Shown here piece after piece: positions 34,437 through 43,395 of a stretch of 64,000 bases of DNA. The stretch lies in NCBI GenBank assembly GCA_964568875.1, contig CAZMSH010000001.1, positions 1-64,000 of the forward strand. The letters are read 5' to 3'. The stretch comes from SLNP01 sp964568875 (GTDB taxonomy: Bacteria > Bacteroidota > Bacteroidia > Bacteroidales > VadinHA17). The notes beneath the pieces are model-generated. The model searched no databases. It was not told the DNA's origin and worked only from the letters and a program-made list of their open reading frames with translations. How positions within the stretch are numbered: the stretch's first letter is position 1; every line of letters starts with the position of its first letter. The position numbers and the translations under genes were made by a program.

Positions 34437-35722
34437 TCCATTCTGCCTGCGACTACTTCGCAGAAATTATCCTTATTGTAATACGTTTCAGCAAGCTGTT
34501 TTATTTCACCTGGTGTTATTGATCTTATCTTTTCCTGCAGGTTGTTATAGAAATCCATATCCAGTCCTGCCTCCAGGGCCGTCATAAAACTGTCACATAA
34601 AGAGAAAGGGCCGTCGAACTGCCTTACCAAATCACCCAGCATGCTGTTTCTTACCAGTCTTAATTCGCTCATGCTGACCAGTTTACTATTAAGGGTGTTC
34701 ATCTCCCTGTATATCTCCCTAAGAGCGGCACGGGTATGTTGCACTCCTGTTTCCGTTGAAATAAGAGAGAGGCCTCCCAGTGCGTATGAGTGTAGTGATG
34801 AGCCTATTCCATATGTAAAGCCTTTGTCTTCTCTCAGGTTCTTCATCAGCCTGGAACCGAACCAGCCTCCCAGGATTGTATTTACCACTTTCAGTCCCTG
34901 AAAATCAGGGTGATCCATCTTCACCGTTTTACCTGCTATTCTTAGAGAACTCTGTAGTGCGTCATTTTTCCCGATAAAAATTTTACGGCCCCTGTAATCT
35001 GTTTCGGGAAGGAGGGGAAAAGAGTTTCCGGCGTGGGAGGCCGGTCTCTCTCCGAAGAGCTCTTCTATTACTGTTATTTCAGCATCTGATATTCTGCCGG
35101 CGAGAGCTACACTTTTAAGTCCGTTTGTGTAGAATCTGTTATGAAAACTTATTAGGTGGTCTCTGGTAATCTGATCAAAATATTCAGGCTGTATCCTTCG
35201 CCCATAGGGATGGCCGGAGCCGAAAAGAAGTTCAAGCATTGATTCGAGGGAGATGAAGCTTACTTTTTGCCTGTTGATCATGAATGACTGCAACCTGGTT
35301 TCCTGGTGCATCTTCATCTCCTGTTCAGGGAAGAGAGGTTCGGAGATGACATGGTTCAGCAGTCTTGCTGTTTTACTGAAATCAGCAGGCAGCATGAAAA
35401 GTTGCACGACGGCTTTGTCTCTTTCAACAGAGAAGTTTGGAAATGAGCCGTGGAAATCGAATGCTTCATCTATCTCTTCAGCTGACATTGAGGCTGTTCC
35501 TCCGGGAAGCAATACGTTGGTAAATCTTGCCTGCAGTGGCAGTGATTCATTTACAGTACCTGCGTTAAAAGTAAGGTCGAGACGTACTATCTCGGTCGAT
35601 ACGGAAGGAAAGAGGTATAGTGGAATCCCGTTCTTCAGGAGATGGATACCGGGGTTCTTCAGCACTCCCGTAACGGGTAGTTTTACCGTTGGCGGCCTGT
35701 CTGTTTTTTCTGATCTTTTCAT
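34433..35722 (-). CDS. M16-family peptidase homologue, predicted non-catalytic subunit
   Basis: 429 residues with the two-domain M16 fold. The zinc motif HxxEH is absent; the equivalent place reads LQARFTNVLLPGG. Near residue 300 it keeps the LREDKGFTYGIGS segment, whose Arg and Tyr are used by non-catalytic M16 partners to bind substrate. It is therefore the likely inactive half of a heterodimer with the adjacent gene. No signal peptide is evident, so a cytoplasmic location is expected. The 3' end overlaps the T9SS cargo gene by 4 bases. Confidence 0.88.
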   Translation of the reverse strand: MKRSEKTDRPPTVKLPVTGVLKNPGIHLLKNGIPLYLFPSVSTEIVRLDLTFNAGTVNESLPLQARFTNVLLPGGTASMSAEEIDEAFDFHGSFPNFSVERDKAVVQLFMLPADFSKTARLLNHVISEPLFPEQEMKMHQETRLQSFMINRQKVSFISLESMLELLFGSGHPYGRRIQPEYFDQITRDHLISFHNRFYTNGLKSVALAGRISDAEITVIEELFGERPASHAGNSFPLLPETDYRGRKIFIGKNDALQSSLRIAGKTVKMDHPDFQGLKVVNTILGGWFGSRLMKNLREDKGFTYGIGSSLHSYALGGLSLISTETGVQHTRAALREIYREMNTLNSKLVSMSELRLVRNSMLGDLVRQFDGPFSLCDSFMTALEAGLDMDFYNNLQEKIRSITPGEIKQLAETYYNKDNFCEVVAGRME

Positions 35723-35723
35723 T

Positions 35724-36974
35724 TTAGTCGTTGCTGATTTTACGGTACAGGAGTGTGGATGCTGATTCTTCTGTCAGTATCTTATCAGCGGTTTCAGTTA
35801 TCATTTCAGCTGTTACGGATGAGTAAGAGCTTACCTCCTCATTTATTTTCATTGCATCTCCCATCAATTCAAACAGTGACAATGCTGTTGCCTTGTGAAG
35901 TACACCTGCATGGGAGAGATGGAAAGACGATTCGAATCTGTTTTTAACCTTTTGCAGTTCACGTGGTGAGGGAGGTTCTTTCCTGAGCCTTTCTATCTCC
36001 TCTTCGAGCGCCTCTTCGGCAGTTTCTATTGCTACCTTATCAGAGATCCTGCCATATATAAGAAGCATACCATTGTCGAGCTCTCCTGTTATGAATGCGT
36101 TTATTTCGCTGAATACCCTTTTATCCCTTACGAGGGAAGCGTACAGCCTCCCTGATTCTCCTCCGGCCAGGATGTCTGTCAATGCATCAAACGTATGGAA
36201 TTCATAATCGCTTCTTTTGCATATCACCCATGCCTTATAAATAGCATCGGCAGGGACATCACGGGTAAGCGAGAGTCTTTCCGGTTCCTTTTTAACCGGT
36301 TCACCGGGCAGCCCTGGCTTCGCCGGGGAGGCACCCGGGCTGATACTACCGAACCATTTGTTTGCCAGCCTGAGAGCCTTTTCTGGCTTTATGTTGCCCG
36401 CGATAGTCAGAATTGCGTTCTCCGGGTGATAATATGTGGTGAAAAATTCTCTCAGCCGCTCGTGGTCTGCCTTTTCGATGTGTGAGATGTCGATGCCGAT
36501 TGTGGGCCATCGATAGGGGTGAACCTTGTAGACCAGAGGGCGGAGGTTAAGCATAACATCTCCGTAGGGCTGGTTGAGATATCGCTGTCTGAACTCCTCT
36601 GCCACCACTTTCTTCTGCACCGTCAGGCTTTTATCTGACAGGTCCGGTCCTTTCATCCTGTCTGATTCCAGCCAGAGGGCAGTTTCAATGTTTGATACAG
36701 GTATGGTGATGTAGTAGTTGGTAATATCGGTGTTTGTGAATGCGTTGCTTTCACCTCCTGCGAGCTGAAGTGACCTGTCGAAATCCCTGACAGCCCCGGT
36801 TCCCCCGAACATAAGGTGCTCGAACAGATGTGCAGAGCCTGTCATATCGGGGTGCTCGTTTTTGGATCCGACATTGTAGAGGATATTTACCGCTGCCAGG
36901 GGTGTCGAGGTGTCGGTGTGCACGAGTAGTTTCAGGCCGTTGTCGAGTGTATATTTTGAGGTGTTGATTATCAT
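35724..36974 (-). CDS. M16-family zinc peptidase, catalytic subunit
   Basis: About 416 residues. The inverted zinc motif HLFEH is at 49-53, and a downstream VVAEEFRQ segment supplies the third ligand. The start ATG at 36974 gives a product beginning MIINTSKYTLDNGLKL, matching the family; a TTG-type start 12 codons further up is less likely. It probably pairs with the non-catalytic homologue whose start codon is 1 base away. In Bacteroidota such pairs are common, and their substrates are peptides, but none is identified here. Confidence 0.9.
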   Translation of the reverse strand: MIINTSKYTLDNGLKLLVHTDTSTPLAAVNILYNVGSKNEHPDMTGSAHLFEHLMFGGTGAVRDFDRSLQLAGGESNAFTNTDITNYYITIPVSNIETALWLESDRMKGPDLSDKSLTVQKKVVAEEFRQRYLNQPYGDVMLNLRPLVYKVHPYRWPTIGIDISHIEKADHERLREFFTTYYHPENAILTIAGNIKPEKALRLANKWFGSISPGASPAKPGLPGEPVKKEPERLSLTRDVPADAIYKAWVICKRSDYEFHTFDALTDILAGGESGRLYASLVRDKRVFSEINAFITGELDNGMLLIYGRISDKVAIETAEEALEEEIERLRKEPPSPRELQKVKNRFESSFHLSHAGVLHKATALSLFELMGDAMKINEEVSSYSSVTAEMITETADKILTEESASTLLYRKISND

Positions 36975-37053
36975 GGGCAGATTCACTTTGGAACAATTTG
37001 AAAGACGCAATGTGCAAACATAAAGAAAAACGGTGAGACTAAAGTTTTGTTCT

Positions 37054-37061
37054 TATATTTG
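37054..37061 (+). promoter_or_regulatory. -7 box of the ClC gene
   Basis: TATATTTG, exact match to TAnnTTTG, 36 bases before the ATG at 37097. No -33 element with proper spacing was found. Confidence 0.45.
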
Positions 37062-37096
37062 CATTTCCGCTGTGTTGCACGGGTCTGATTTTGCAT

Positions 37097-38881
37097 ATGA
37101 AAATTGATTTGAAACGGCTTTTGGGGGTTCAGTTTTACCGAAGATTACTCTTTGCGGAACAGAAAAGATTAATCTACTTCCTGAGCCTGATAGTGGGCTT
37201 TGCAAGTGCACTGGCTGCAGTAATTCTCAAGAATGCCATTCATTTCACCCATAAGTTGCTTACCAGTGGATTTGTAAAAGAGGATTCTGAAAGCTATCTT
37301 TTTCTCGCTTATCCCCTGATGGGGATTATTATCACCTGGCTGTTCGTGAAATATGTTGTACGTGACGAGATAAGTCATGGTGTGAGCCGGATACTGAAAT
37401 CTATCAGCAAGGGGAATTCGGTTATTAAGCCACACAACAACTGGTCGTCAATTGTCGCGAGTACCATTACAATCGGATTTGGAGGATCAGTAGGAGCAGA
37501 GGCACCGATTGTCCTGACCGGAGCCTCTCTGGGGTCGAACATAGGGAGGTGGTTTGGTTTGAATTACAAGCAGATAACCCTGTTGCTTGGTTGTGGGGCC
37601 GCAGGTGCTGTGTCAGGCATTTTTAAGGCTCCGCTTGCCGGTATAATATTCACCCTTGAAATACTGATGCTTGATCTGACGATATCGTCGATAGTGCCAC
37701 TGCTGATAGCATCGGTCACTGCAAGTACCGTTGCCTATTTCTTTATGGGTAATGAAGTGCTGTTCAGTTTTGCAGTTAAGGATACTTTCCTCCTTAGCAA
37801 TCTGCCATGGTATGCTCTTCTGGGTATTGTAACCGGCATAGTATCGGCCTATTTTTCAAGAGTCACACTATATGTTGAGCGGCAGTACCAGAAGATCACG
37901 ACACAGGGAGTCAGAGTATTTGCCGGCGGGTTGGTTCTGGGATTACTGATATTTCTTTTACCTCCGTTGTATGGTGAGGGATATGAAACCATAATGGAAC
38001 TCCTGAACGGCAATTCTGATGCAATTTTTGACAGCAGCCTCTTTTCGGGCATGTCGGGAAGTTTCGGAGTTCTTCTGCTCTTTCTGGCTGCACTGGTACT
38101 GGTAAAGGTTATTGCCACAAGCTCCACAAACGGGGCAGGAGGTGTGGGAGGAATATTTGCACCGTCGCTGTTTGTGGGGGGCGTGTCTGGCTATCTGACG
38201 GCATCGGTTATGAACGGTGTGTTCGGACTGGGGGTTCCTGAAAGCAGTTTTGTTCTTACAGGTATGGCCGGAACCATGGCTGCCATCATGCATGCGCCGC
38301 TGACAGCCATATTCCTTATCGCCGAGATTACAGAGGGGTATGGCTTGCTGATACCACTTATCGTTACTTCCACAATATCATTCATTACTATCAAGGGGTT
38401 TGAAAGGCATTCGATTTATCATAAACAACTCGCCAAGGCAGGCGAACTGATAACCCATGACAAGGATCAGGCTGTACTGACGCTGATGGACTGGACAAAG
38501 GAGATAGAAAAGGACCTGGCAACGGTAAGGTCGGGAGACACTCTTGGTCAGTTGGTTAAGGTGATTTCAACTTCACGGAGGAATATCTTCCCGGTGGTTG
38601 ACGAATATAATGTTCTCGAAGGGGTTGTTCTTCTTGATGATGTAAGGAAAATAATGTTTGATATTGATAAGTATGATGAAGTGACTGTTTCACAACTTAT
38701 GACAATGCCACCATCGTATGTCGATATACGTGAAAAGATGAATGTTGTGATGGATACATTCAATAAGACCGGTGTCTGGAACCTGCCTGTGCTTGACGAC
38801 GGCATTTATGTTGGGTTCATATCCAAATCGAGGATCTATTCTGCTTACCGTGAACTGCTCGTGCAGGTAACAGAGGAGTAA
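37097..38881 (+). CDS. ClC-family chloride channel/antiporter with CBS domains
   Basis: 594 residues. The membrane part (about 30-440) shows ClC landmarks: GGSVGAEAPIVLTGASLG (gating Glu kept, usual GREGP reads GAEAP), FKAPLAGIIFTLE, and GAGGVGGIFAPSLFVGG. After FTLE the next residue is Ile where the E. coli exchanger has its second, proton-pathway glutamate. Residues about 460-590 hold two CBS domains. The ATG at 37097 is used; TTG at 37091 is two codons earlier. It could be a channel or a modified exchanger. A hairpin with a T-run overlaps the stop codon. Confidence 0.9.
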   Translation: MKIDLKRLLGVQFYRRLLFAEQKRLIYFLSLIVGFASALAAVILKNAIHFTHKLLTSGFVKEDSESYLFLAYPLMGIIITWLFVKYVVRDEISHGVSRILKSISKGNSVIKPHNNWSSIVASTITIGFGGSVGAEAPIVLTGASLGSNIGRWFGLNYKQITLLLGCGAAGAVSGIFKAPLAGIIFTLEILMLDLTISSIVPLLIASVTASTVAYFFMGNEVLFSFAVKDTFLLSNLPWYALLGIVTGIVSAYFSRVTLYVERQYQKITTQGVRVFAGGLVLGLLIFLLPPLYGEGYETIMELLNGNSDAIFDSSLFSGMSGSFGVLLLFLAALVLVKVIATSSTNGAGGVGGIFAPSLFVGGVSGYLTASVMNGVFGLGVPESSFVLTGMAGTMAAIMHAPLTAIFLIAEITEGYGLLIPLIVTSTISFITIKGFERHSIYHKQLAKAGELITHDKDQAVLTLMDWTKEIEKDLATVRSGDTLGQLVKVISTSRRNIFPVVDEYNVLEGVVLLDDVRKIMFDIDKYDEVTVSQLMTMPPSYVDIREKMNVVMDTFNKTGVWNLPVLDDGIYVGFISKSRIYSAYRELLVQVTEE

Positions 38882-38900
38882 AATAGTGCTCTGTTTTTTT
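38869..38900 (+). terminator. Terminator overlapping the ClC stop codon
   Basis: Perfect 7-bp stem AACAGAG (38869-38875) / CTCTGTT (38889-38895) with the stop codon (38879-38881) in the loop, followed by a T-run to 38900. The loop is 13 bases, longer than ideal. Confidence 0.55.
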
Positions 38901-38954
38901 ATATATTTACCGGTCGAATAAACTGATCATGATTAATAATCAAAACTCAACATA

Positions 38955-40235
38955 ATGAAAAGAGACAAAGCTATATTTGATTTGATCGCCCTTGAGAAGG
39001 AACGGCAGATTAACGGACTGGAGTTGATTGCATCAGAAAACTTCGCCAGCGACCAGGTTCTTGAGGCCATGAGTTCGGAGATGAACAACAAATATGCCGA
39101 GGGCTACCCCGGTGCCCGCTATTACGGCGGGTGTGAGGTCGTAGATCAATCAGAACAGATTGCCATTGACAGACTCAAACAACTGTTTGATGCCAGCTAT
39201 GCCAACGTGCAGCCTCATTCCGGGGCACAGGCCAACATGGCTGTTTTCCTTGCCGTCCTTAAACCCGGTGACACCTTTATGGGTCTTGATCTTGCCCATG
39301 GAGGGCATCTTTCACACGGCTCACCGGTGAATTCATCGGGGATATTATACCGCCCTGTGGCTTATGGCGTCGATGAGGAGACAGGCAGGATTGACTATGA
39401 CAAGATGGAGGAAATAGCACTCAGGGAGAAGCCCAAGCTCATCGTGGGCGGTGCCTCTGCATACAGCAGGGAGTGGGACTATGCCAGGATGAGGAAGATA
39501 GCCGACAGTGTCGGGGCGCTCTTTATGGTTGATATGGCTCATCCAGCGGGCCTGATTGCTGCCGGTTTGCTCGATAATCCCCTTAAGCATGCCCACGTTG
39601 TTACCTCGACCACACATAAAACACTTCGTGGCCCGAGAGGCGGCCTTATTCTGGTAGGAGAAGATTTTGAGAATCCATGGGGCATCAAGACCAACAAGGG
39701 AGAGATAAGAATGATGTCATCTCTGTTTAATTCGGCTGTTTTCCCCGGCATACAGGGAGGACCACTGGAGCACATAATAGCAGCGAAGGCAGTGGCCTTT
39801 GGTGAGGCCCTTGATCCTTCCTTCAGGAGTTACCAGGAGCAGGTAAAAAAGAATGCTGCTGAGATGGCTAAAGCCTTTACCGACAGAGGCTACAAGGTAA
39901 TTTCCGGCGGAACCGACAATCATTTGATGCTGATTGATCTCAGGACGAAATTCCCGGAGCTCTCAGGCAAGAAGGCGGAGAATACCCTTGTAAGGGCACA
40001 TATTACAGTCAACAAAAATATGGTGCCGTTTGATTCCAGATCGCCTTTCCTGACCTCGGGGTTAAGGGTGGGTACACCTGCCATTACCACAAGGGGTCTA
40101 AAGGAGAAAGATATGGATATAATAGTCGGTTTTATCGATGAAATCCTTTCAGATATTGAGAATGAGGAGTTAATTGCCAAAGTCGGCGGCAAGGTTCATT
40201 CAATGATGAAGGATTATCCGCTTTTTTCAGCATAA
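38955..40235 (+). CDS. glyA: Serine hydroxymethyltransferase
   Basis: PLP enzyme converting serine and tetrahydrofolate to glycine and methylene-tetrahydrofolate, the main one-carbon source. At 426 residues it has the usual length. The PLP-lysine block reads VTSTTHKTLRGPRGG. YAEGYPGARYYGG, LIASENFAS and the FDSRSPFLTSGLRVGTPAITTRG segment are all present. It has no obvious operon partner; the response regulator begins about 90 bases later. Confidence 0.97.
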   Translation: MKRDKAIFDLIALEKERQINGLELIASENFASDQVLEAMSSEMNNKYAEGYPGARYYGGCEVVDQSEQIAIDRLKQLFDASYANVQPHSGAQANMAVFLAVLKPGDTFMGLDLAHGGHLSHGSPVNSSGILYRPVAYGVDEETGRIDYDKMEEIALREKPKLIVGGASAYSREWDYARMRKIADSVGALFMVDMAHPAGLIAAGLLDNPLKHAHVVTSTTHKTLRGPRGGLILVGEDFENPWGIKTNKGEIRMMSSLFNSAVFPGIQGGPLEHIIAAKAVAFGEALDPSFRSYQEQVKKNAAEMAKAFTDRGYKVISGGTDNHLMLIDLRTKFPELSGKKAENTLVRAHITVNKNMVPFDSRSPFLTSGLRVGTPAITTRGLKEKDMDIIVGFIDEILSDIENEELIAKVGGKVHSMMKDYPLFSA

Positions 40236-40326
40236 TGTCTATTTAATAACAATTGCTGGTCCCCAAGAATCAAAATAATGTTTATATTTAGATATTCTAA
40301 GGTTTTGGAAAACTGAGACAGAAGCT

Positions 40327-40710
40327 ATGGACCGCACAAAGATCATTTTTATTGTAGATGATGATCCTTTCATAACCATGTTGGTTGAAAAGAGATTCAC
40401 ACCGGAAGGATACCGTGTGGTTAAATTCGATTACGGGGAGGATTGTCTTAAGGAACTCGATCAGAATCCTGATCTGATAATTCTTGATTATCTGTTTCAC
40501 AGTACGGGAGGCGAGGTAATGAACGGCATGGAGATTCTTGACTCTGTCAAGGCGCGCAAACCTGATATCCCGGTAATAATTCTTTCCGGCCAGGATAAGG
40601 GAGAGGTTGTTCTTGAGCTTGCCAGAAAAGGGATCGAAGAATATGTGATTAAAGATAACAAGCTTATTGACAACCTTAGTAACGCCATCAAGGAGATACT
40701 TTCCCGATAA
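40327..40710 (+). CDS. Single-domain response regulator
   Basis: 127 residues making up one receiver domain with no output domain. The acidic pocket DDD is at 11-13, the likely phospho-acceptor is Asp54 (LIILDYLF), and the signalling Ser/Thr and Lys positions fall in VIILSGQD and YVIKDN. Such CheY-like proteins act by protein-protein contact or as phosphorelay steps. No histidine kinase is nearby. Its start is 14 bases before the TauE gene's upstream region, so these two may be co-transcribed. Confidence 0.88.
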   Translation: MDRTKIIFIVDDDPFITMLVEKRFTPEGYRVVKFDYGEDCLKELDQNPDLIILDYLFHSTGGEVMNGMEILDSVKARKPDIPVIILSGQDKGEVVLELARKGIEEYVIKDNKLIDNLSNAIKEILSR

Positions 40711-40724
40711 ATTTTTCAGACCTC

Positions 40725-41513
40725 ATGGAGTGGTATATTTATGTAATTCTTGTCGTGGCAGGAATAGTGGCCGGTTTTATTAACATGCTGGCAGGAAGCG
40801 GTTCCCTTATAACATTGCCTCTGCTTATGTTTGTCGGCCTTCCCCCAACGGTAGCGAATGCAACAAATCGTATCGGGATACTGATACAGAGCATAGTAGG
40901 TTCGGCCAGTTTCAGGCAGCAAAAGGCATTTACATTTCGTGAAAGCATATGGTTTCTGCTGCCCTCGGCAGCAGGGTCTGTTCTCGGCGCCCTCATAGCA
41001 TCCAATTTCAACGAAGAGCTGATGAGAAGGGTGATTGGCGGATTGCTTCTCTTTATGTTTTTCATGATTCTGTACAAGCCTGAAAAATGGATTGTCGCCC
41101 GTAATCATGATCTGCACAGGGCTCCTAAAGCCTGGGTGTTTGTAATCTTCTTTCTGATAGGTATTTACGGTGGTTTTATTCAGGCAGGGGTGGGATTCTT
41201 TCTGCTGGCAGGCCTGGTATACGGAGGGGGAACAGATATTATCAAAGCCAATGCTCTGAAGGTTTTCATTACCGGTGTCTTCACAATCTTCGCGATGGGT
41301 GTTTTCATCTTTTCTTCCCAGATAGACTATAAGACAGGACTTATTCTTGCCTCCGGAAATGCAATCGGGGCTTTCCTGGGGTCAAGGGTTGCTGTCAGTT
41401 GGGGGCCACGATTCGTGAGGATAATACTTCTGGTAGTTGTCTTTGTCTCTTCGCTGGAGCTTACCGGTGTCATCGATCTTATTGTAAACGCGATACGCAC
41501 CCTCTTTGCCTGA
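40725..41513 (+). CDS. TauE/SafE-family membrane permease
   Basis: 262 residues with about eight hydrophobic segments. The family repeat is recognisable twice, as GFINMLAGSGSLITLPLLMFVGLPP near the start and GGFIQAGVGFFLLAGLVYGG in the middle. Members export sulfite, sulfoacetate or other small organosulfur anions, and some have unrelated substrates, so no substrate is assigned. It begins 14 bases after the response-regulator stop and converges on tonB. Confidence 0.87.
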   Translation: MEWYIYVILVVAGIVAGFINMLAGSGSLITLPLLMFVGLPPTVANATNRIGILIQSIVGSASFRQQKAFTFRESIWFLLPSAAGSVLGALIASNFNEELMRRVIGGLLLFMFFMILYKPEKWIVARNHDLHRAPKAWVFVIFFLIGIYGGFIQAGVGFFLLAGLVYGGGTDIIKANALKVFITGVFTIFAMGVFIFSSQIDYKTGLILASGNAIGAFLGSRVAVSWGPRFVRIILLVVVFVSSLELTGVIDLIVNAIRTLFA

Positions 41514-41520
41514 GAGGGTG
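41498..41520. repeat. Inverted repeat between convergent TauE and tonB genes
   Basis: Perfect 8-bp arms CACCCTCT (41498-41505) / AGAGGGTG (41513-41520) around a 7-base loop that includes the TauE stop. There is no T-run on either side. It might still slow or end transcripts coming from both directions, but it is not a standard rho-independent terminator. Confidence 0.5.
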
Positions 41521-41548
41521 ATGCAGATTACTTTCTCCGGATACTATT

Positions 41549-42192
41549 TTATCTCAGGATGAAGTGGTAGGTGATGGTTCCCTTTTGGAGTATGGCAGCG
41601 TCGGGCTTGGCGTCGAACCTCGCCTGAAGAGCAGCATCCCTGGCTACTTTAAGCAGATTTTCATCGAGAGTTGTGGAACCCTTTACACCGGGGTTTGCTG
41701 CGGTTACCCTTCCTGTGCGGTCTACTGTAATTTCAACGACCACGATACCTTCAACCTGTAGTTCATATCTAGGCTGAGGGAGCGATTGCGCCGTTCTGCC
41801 TGCAAGGTCATATGAGGTACCACCCGTTCCCAGACCGGAGCCTTCACCACGTGTCCTCTGATCAACAGAACCTGTTTTAACGCCCTGATTACCGGTTCCT
41901 GTTGTATCACCTTCTCCTGTTGACTTTGTGGCTGTATTCCGGCCGCTAAGAGCATCCTTTGTGCGTGCCATTGCCTCCTGAATCTTTCTCTGTTCTTCTT
42001 CGACCCTCTTTCTTTCAAGCTCTTCTGCTTCCNNNNNNNNNNNNNNNNNNNNNNNNNNNNNNNNNNNNNNNNNNNNNNNNNNNNNNNNNNNNNNNNNNNN
42101 NNNNNNNNNNNNNNNNNNNNNNNNNNNNNNNNTCCCTTGCCTTTTTCGGAAGGGAATTCATAAATTCTGTTATCACTCAGGTCTTGTTGCAA
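41549..42192 (-). CDS. tonB: TonB-type energy transducer, interrupted by assembly gap
   Basis: Links the ExbB-ExbD proton motor to outer-membrane receptors. The C-terminal part, in one frame from 42031 to 41549, starts with a charged coiled segment (EAEELERKRVEEEQRKIQ), then a Gly/Thr-rich linker, and a TonB C-terminal domain (VEGIVVVEITVDRTGRV, ending ITYHFILR). The N-terminus lies beyond 100 N (42033-42132). Upstream of the gap the reading SDNRIYEFPSEKGKG fits a cytoplasmic TonB start but has only TTG starts (42192 or 42222, inside exbD); another frame gives an ATG at 42161 (MNSLPKKAR). Neither joins the downstream frame across exactly 100 bases, so true length and start are unresolved. Confidence 0.75.
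42033..42132. other. Assembly gap of exactly 100 N
   Basis: A round 100-base N block is the usual placeholder for a gap of unknown size. It lies in the membrane-anchor/linker part of the tonB gene, where coiled-coil repeats could disturb assembly. Confidence 0.95.
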
Positions 42193-42565
42193 CGATAGTC
42201 TTGAATTTGTTCCTGTTGGCAATTTTCAGTACTTCCACTACGTATTTCCATGGCACAGATTCATCGCTATGGATAGAGATGTATATATCCTCTGACTCAC
42301 CGACTTTTTGTATAAGAGCTGCTTCGAGGTTTTCGAGCCCAACCTCATTATCTTCAACGTAAAAGCGGATATCGGGTGTGATTGAGACCGTTGTAAGCGG
42401 CTTTGCAGATGTCTGCTGGCTGCTTCGCGGCAACAGCAGTTTGAGAGCAGTAGGATGTATAAGGGTTGATGTTATCATAAAGAATATCAGCAACAGGAAT
42501 ACAATGTCTGACATTCCTGCCATGCTGAAGCTCGCGCTTACTCTGTTTCTCTGTTTTATTGGCAT
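42173..42565 (-). CDS. exbD: ExbD biopolymer transport protein
   Basis: 130 residues with one N-terminal membrane helix (about 12-32: MSDIVFLLLIFFMITSTL). The Asp in GMSDIVFLLLIFF is the conserved motor aspartate of ExbD/TolR/MotB. The periplasmic C-terminal domain ends VEVLKIANRNKFKTIVATRPE. Together with ExbB it converts the ion gradient into force on TonB. The gene starts 7 bases after exbB and ends at the tonB region. Confidence 0.92.
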   Translation of the reverse strand: MPIKQRNRVSASFSMAGMSDIVFLLLIFFMITSTLIHPTALKLLLPRSSQQTSAKPLTTVSITPDIRFYVEDNEVGLENLEAALIQKVGESEDIYISIHSDESVPWKYVVEVLKIANRNKFKTIVATRPE

Positions 42566-42572
42566 TTCAGGC

Positions 42573-43256
42573 CTATTTTACAGGTTCGTTCAAAATATCC
42601 ATAAATTCGGTTGAAGTAGCCTCAAGTTTGAATACCACCTTTTCAACCTTTACTACAAGCATGTTATAGGCGAAATATGCAAGTATACCTACTATAAGGC
42701 CTGCCACAGTCGTTACAAGCGCGGTGTAGATACCGTTGCTTAGCATTGAGACGTCTATATTGCTTCCGGCGTTGGCCATATCATAGAATGCCTTAATCAT
42801 TCCTATAACCGTACCGAGAAATCCTATCATCGGTGCAGCACCTGCCACTGTTGCCAGCACGGGGAGTCCTTTCTCCAGTTTATATATCTCAAGTTTGCCA
42901 ATATTCTCGATTGCGGTATTGACATCGTTGAGGGGACGGCCCAGCCTGTTGATACCTTTTTCCACCATTCTTGCTGCCGGACTGTCATTTGAGCGGCAGA
43001 GAGCCATTGCAGCATCAATTTTACCATCGTAGATATAGTCCTTGATCCGGTTCATGAAGTTCATATCCTCCTTGCCTGCGCGTGTAATCACGTAGTATCT
43101 TTCAACATAAATATAGATGGCAATAAATGAAAGCAGTAGTATAGGTAACATAACCCATCCTCCCTTAATTGCCAGATCAATAAATGATATGCTGATTTCC
43201 TGTGGTTCTTCAAGAGTGGCAGGAAATTCCTGAAACATGCTGCTAAAAAGGATCAT
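42573..43256 (-). CDS. exbB: ExbB/TolQ/MotA-family motor protein
   Basis: 227 residues with three membrane helices (about 30-48, 118-145 and 160-185). The family signature is TVAGAAPMIGFLGTVIGMIKAF, followed by IYTALVTTVAGLIVGILAYFAYN. An ATG 6 codons downstream (43238, MFQEF) is an alternative start. It is the first gene of exbB-exbD-tonB. Whether protons or Na+ drive it cannot be read from the sequence. Confidence 0.92.
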   Translation of the reverse strand: MILFSSMFQEFPATLEEPQEISISFIDLAIKGGWVMLPILLLSFIAIYIYVERYYVITRAGKEDMNFMNRIKDYIYDGKIDAAMALCRSNDSPAARMVEKGINRLGRPLNDVNTAIENIGKLEIYKLEKGLPVLATVAGAAPMIGFLGTVIGMIKAFYDMANAGSNIDVSMLSNGIYTALVTTVAGLIVGILAYFAYNMLVVKVEKVVFKLEATSTEFMDILNEPVK

Positions 43257-43395
43257 AAATCGATATTTTTAAATTCAAGCGCGAAGTTATTAAAAAAACG
43301 TCTAAAAGGTCTCTGTATTATCCTGACTGTTGATAAATGTCAGAAGAAGACCCTGTTTGAGGTTCTGGCGTAACAGAGTCATGCATATTGGAAAA

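Noticed and set aside
41498..41520. Bidirectional rho-independent terminator between TauE and tonB
   Set aside because: The hairpin is perfect but neither side has a T-run, so it is listed only as an inverted repeat.
41722..42222. Continuous protein across the N block
   Set aside because: The frame after the block does not encode the TonB linker; the true linker is in another frame, so the through-reading is an artefact of the placeholder length.
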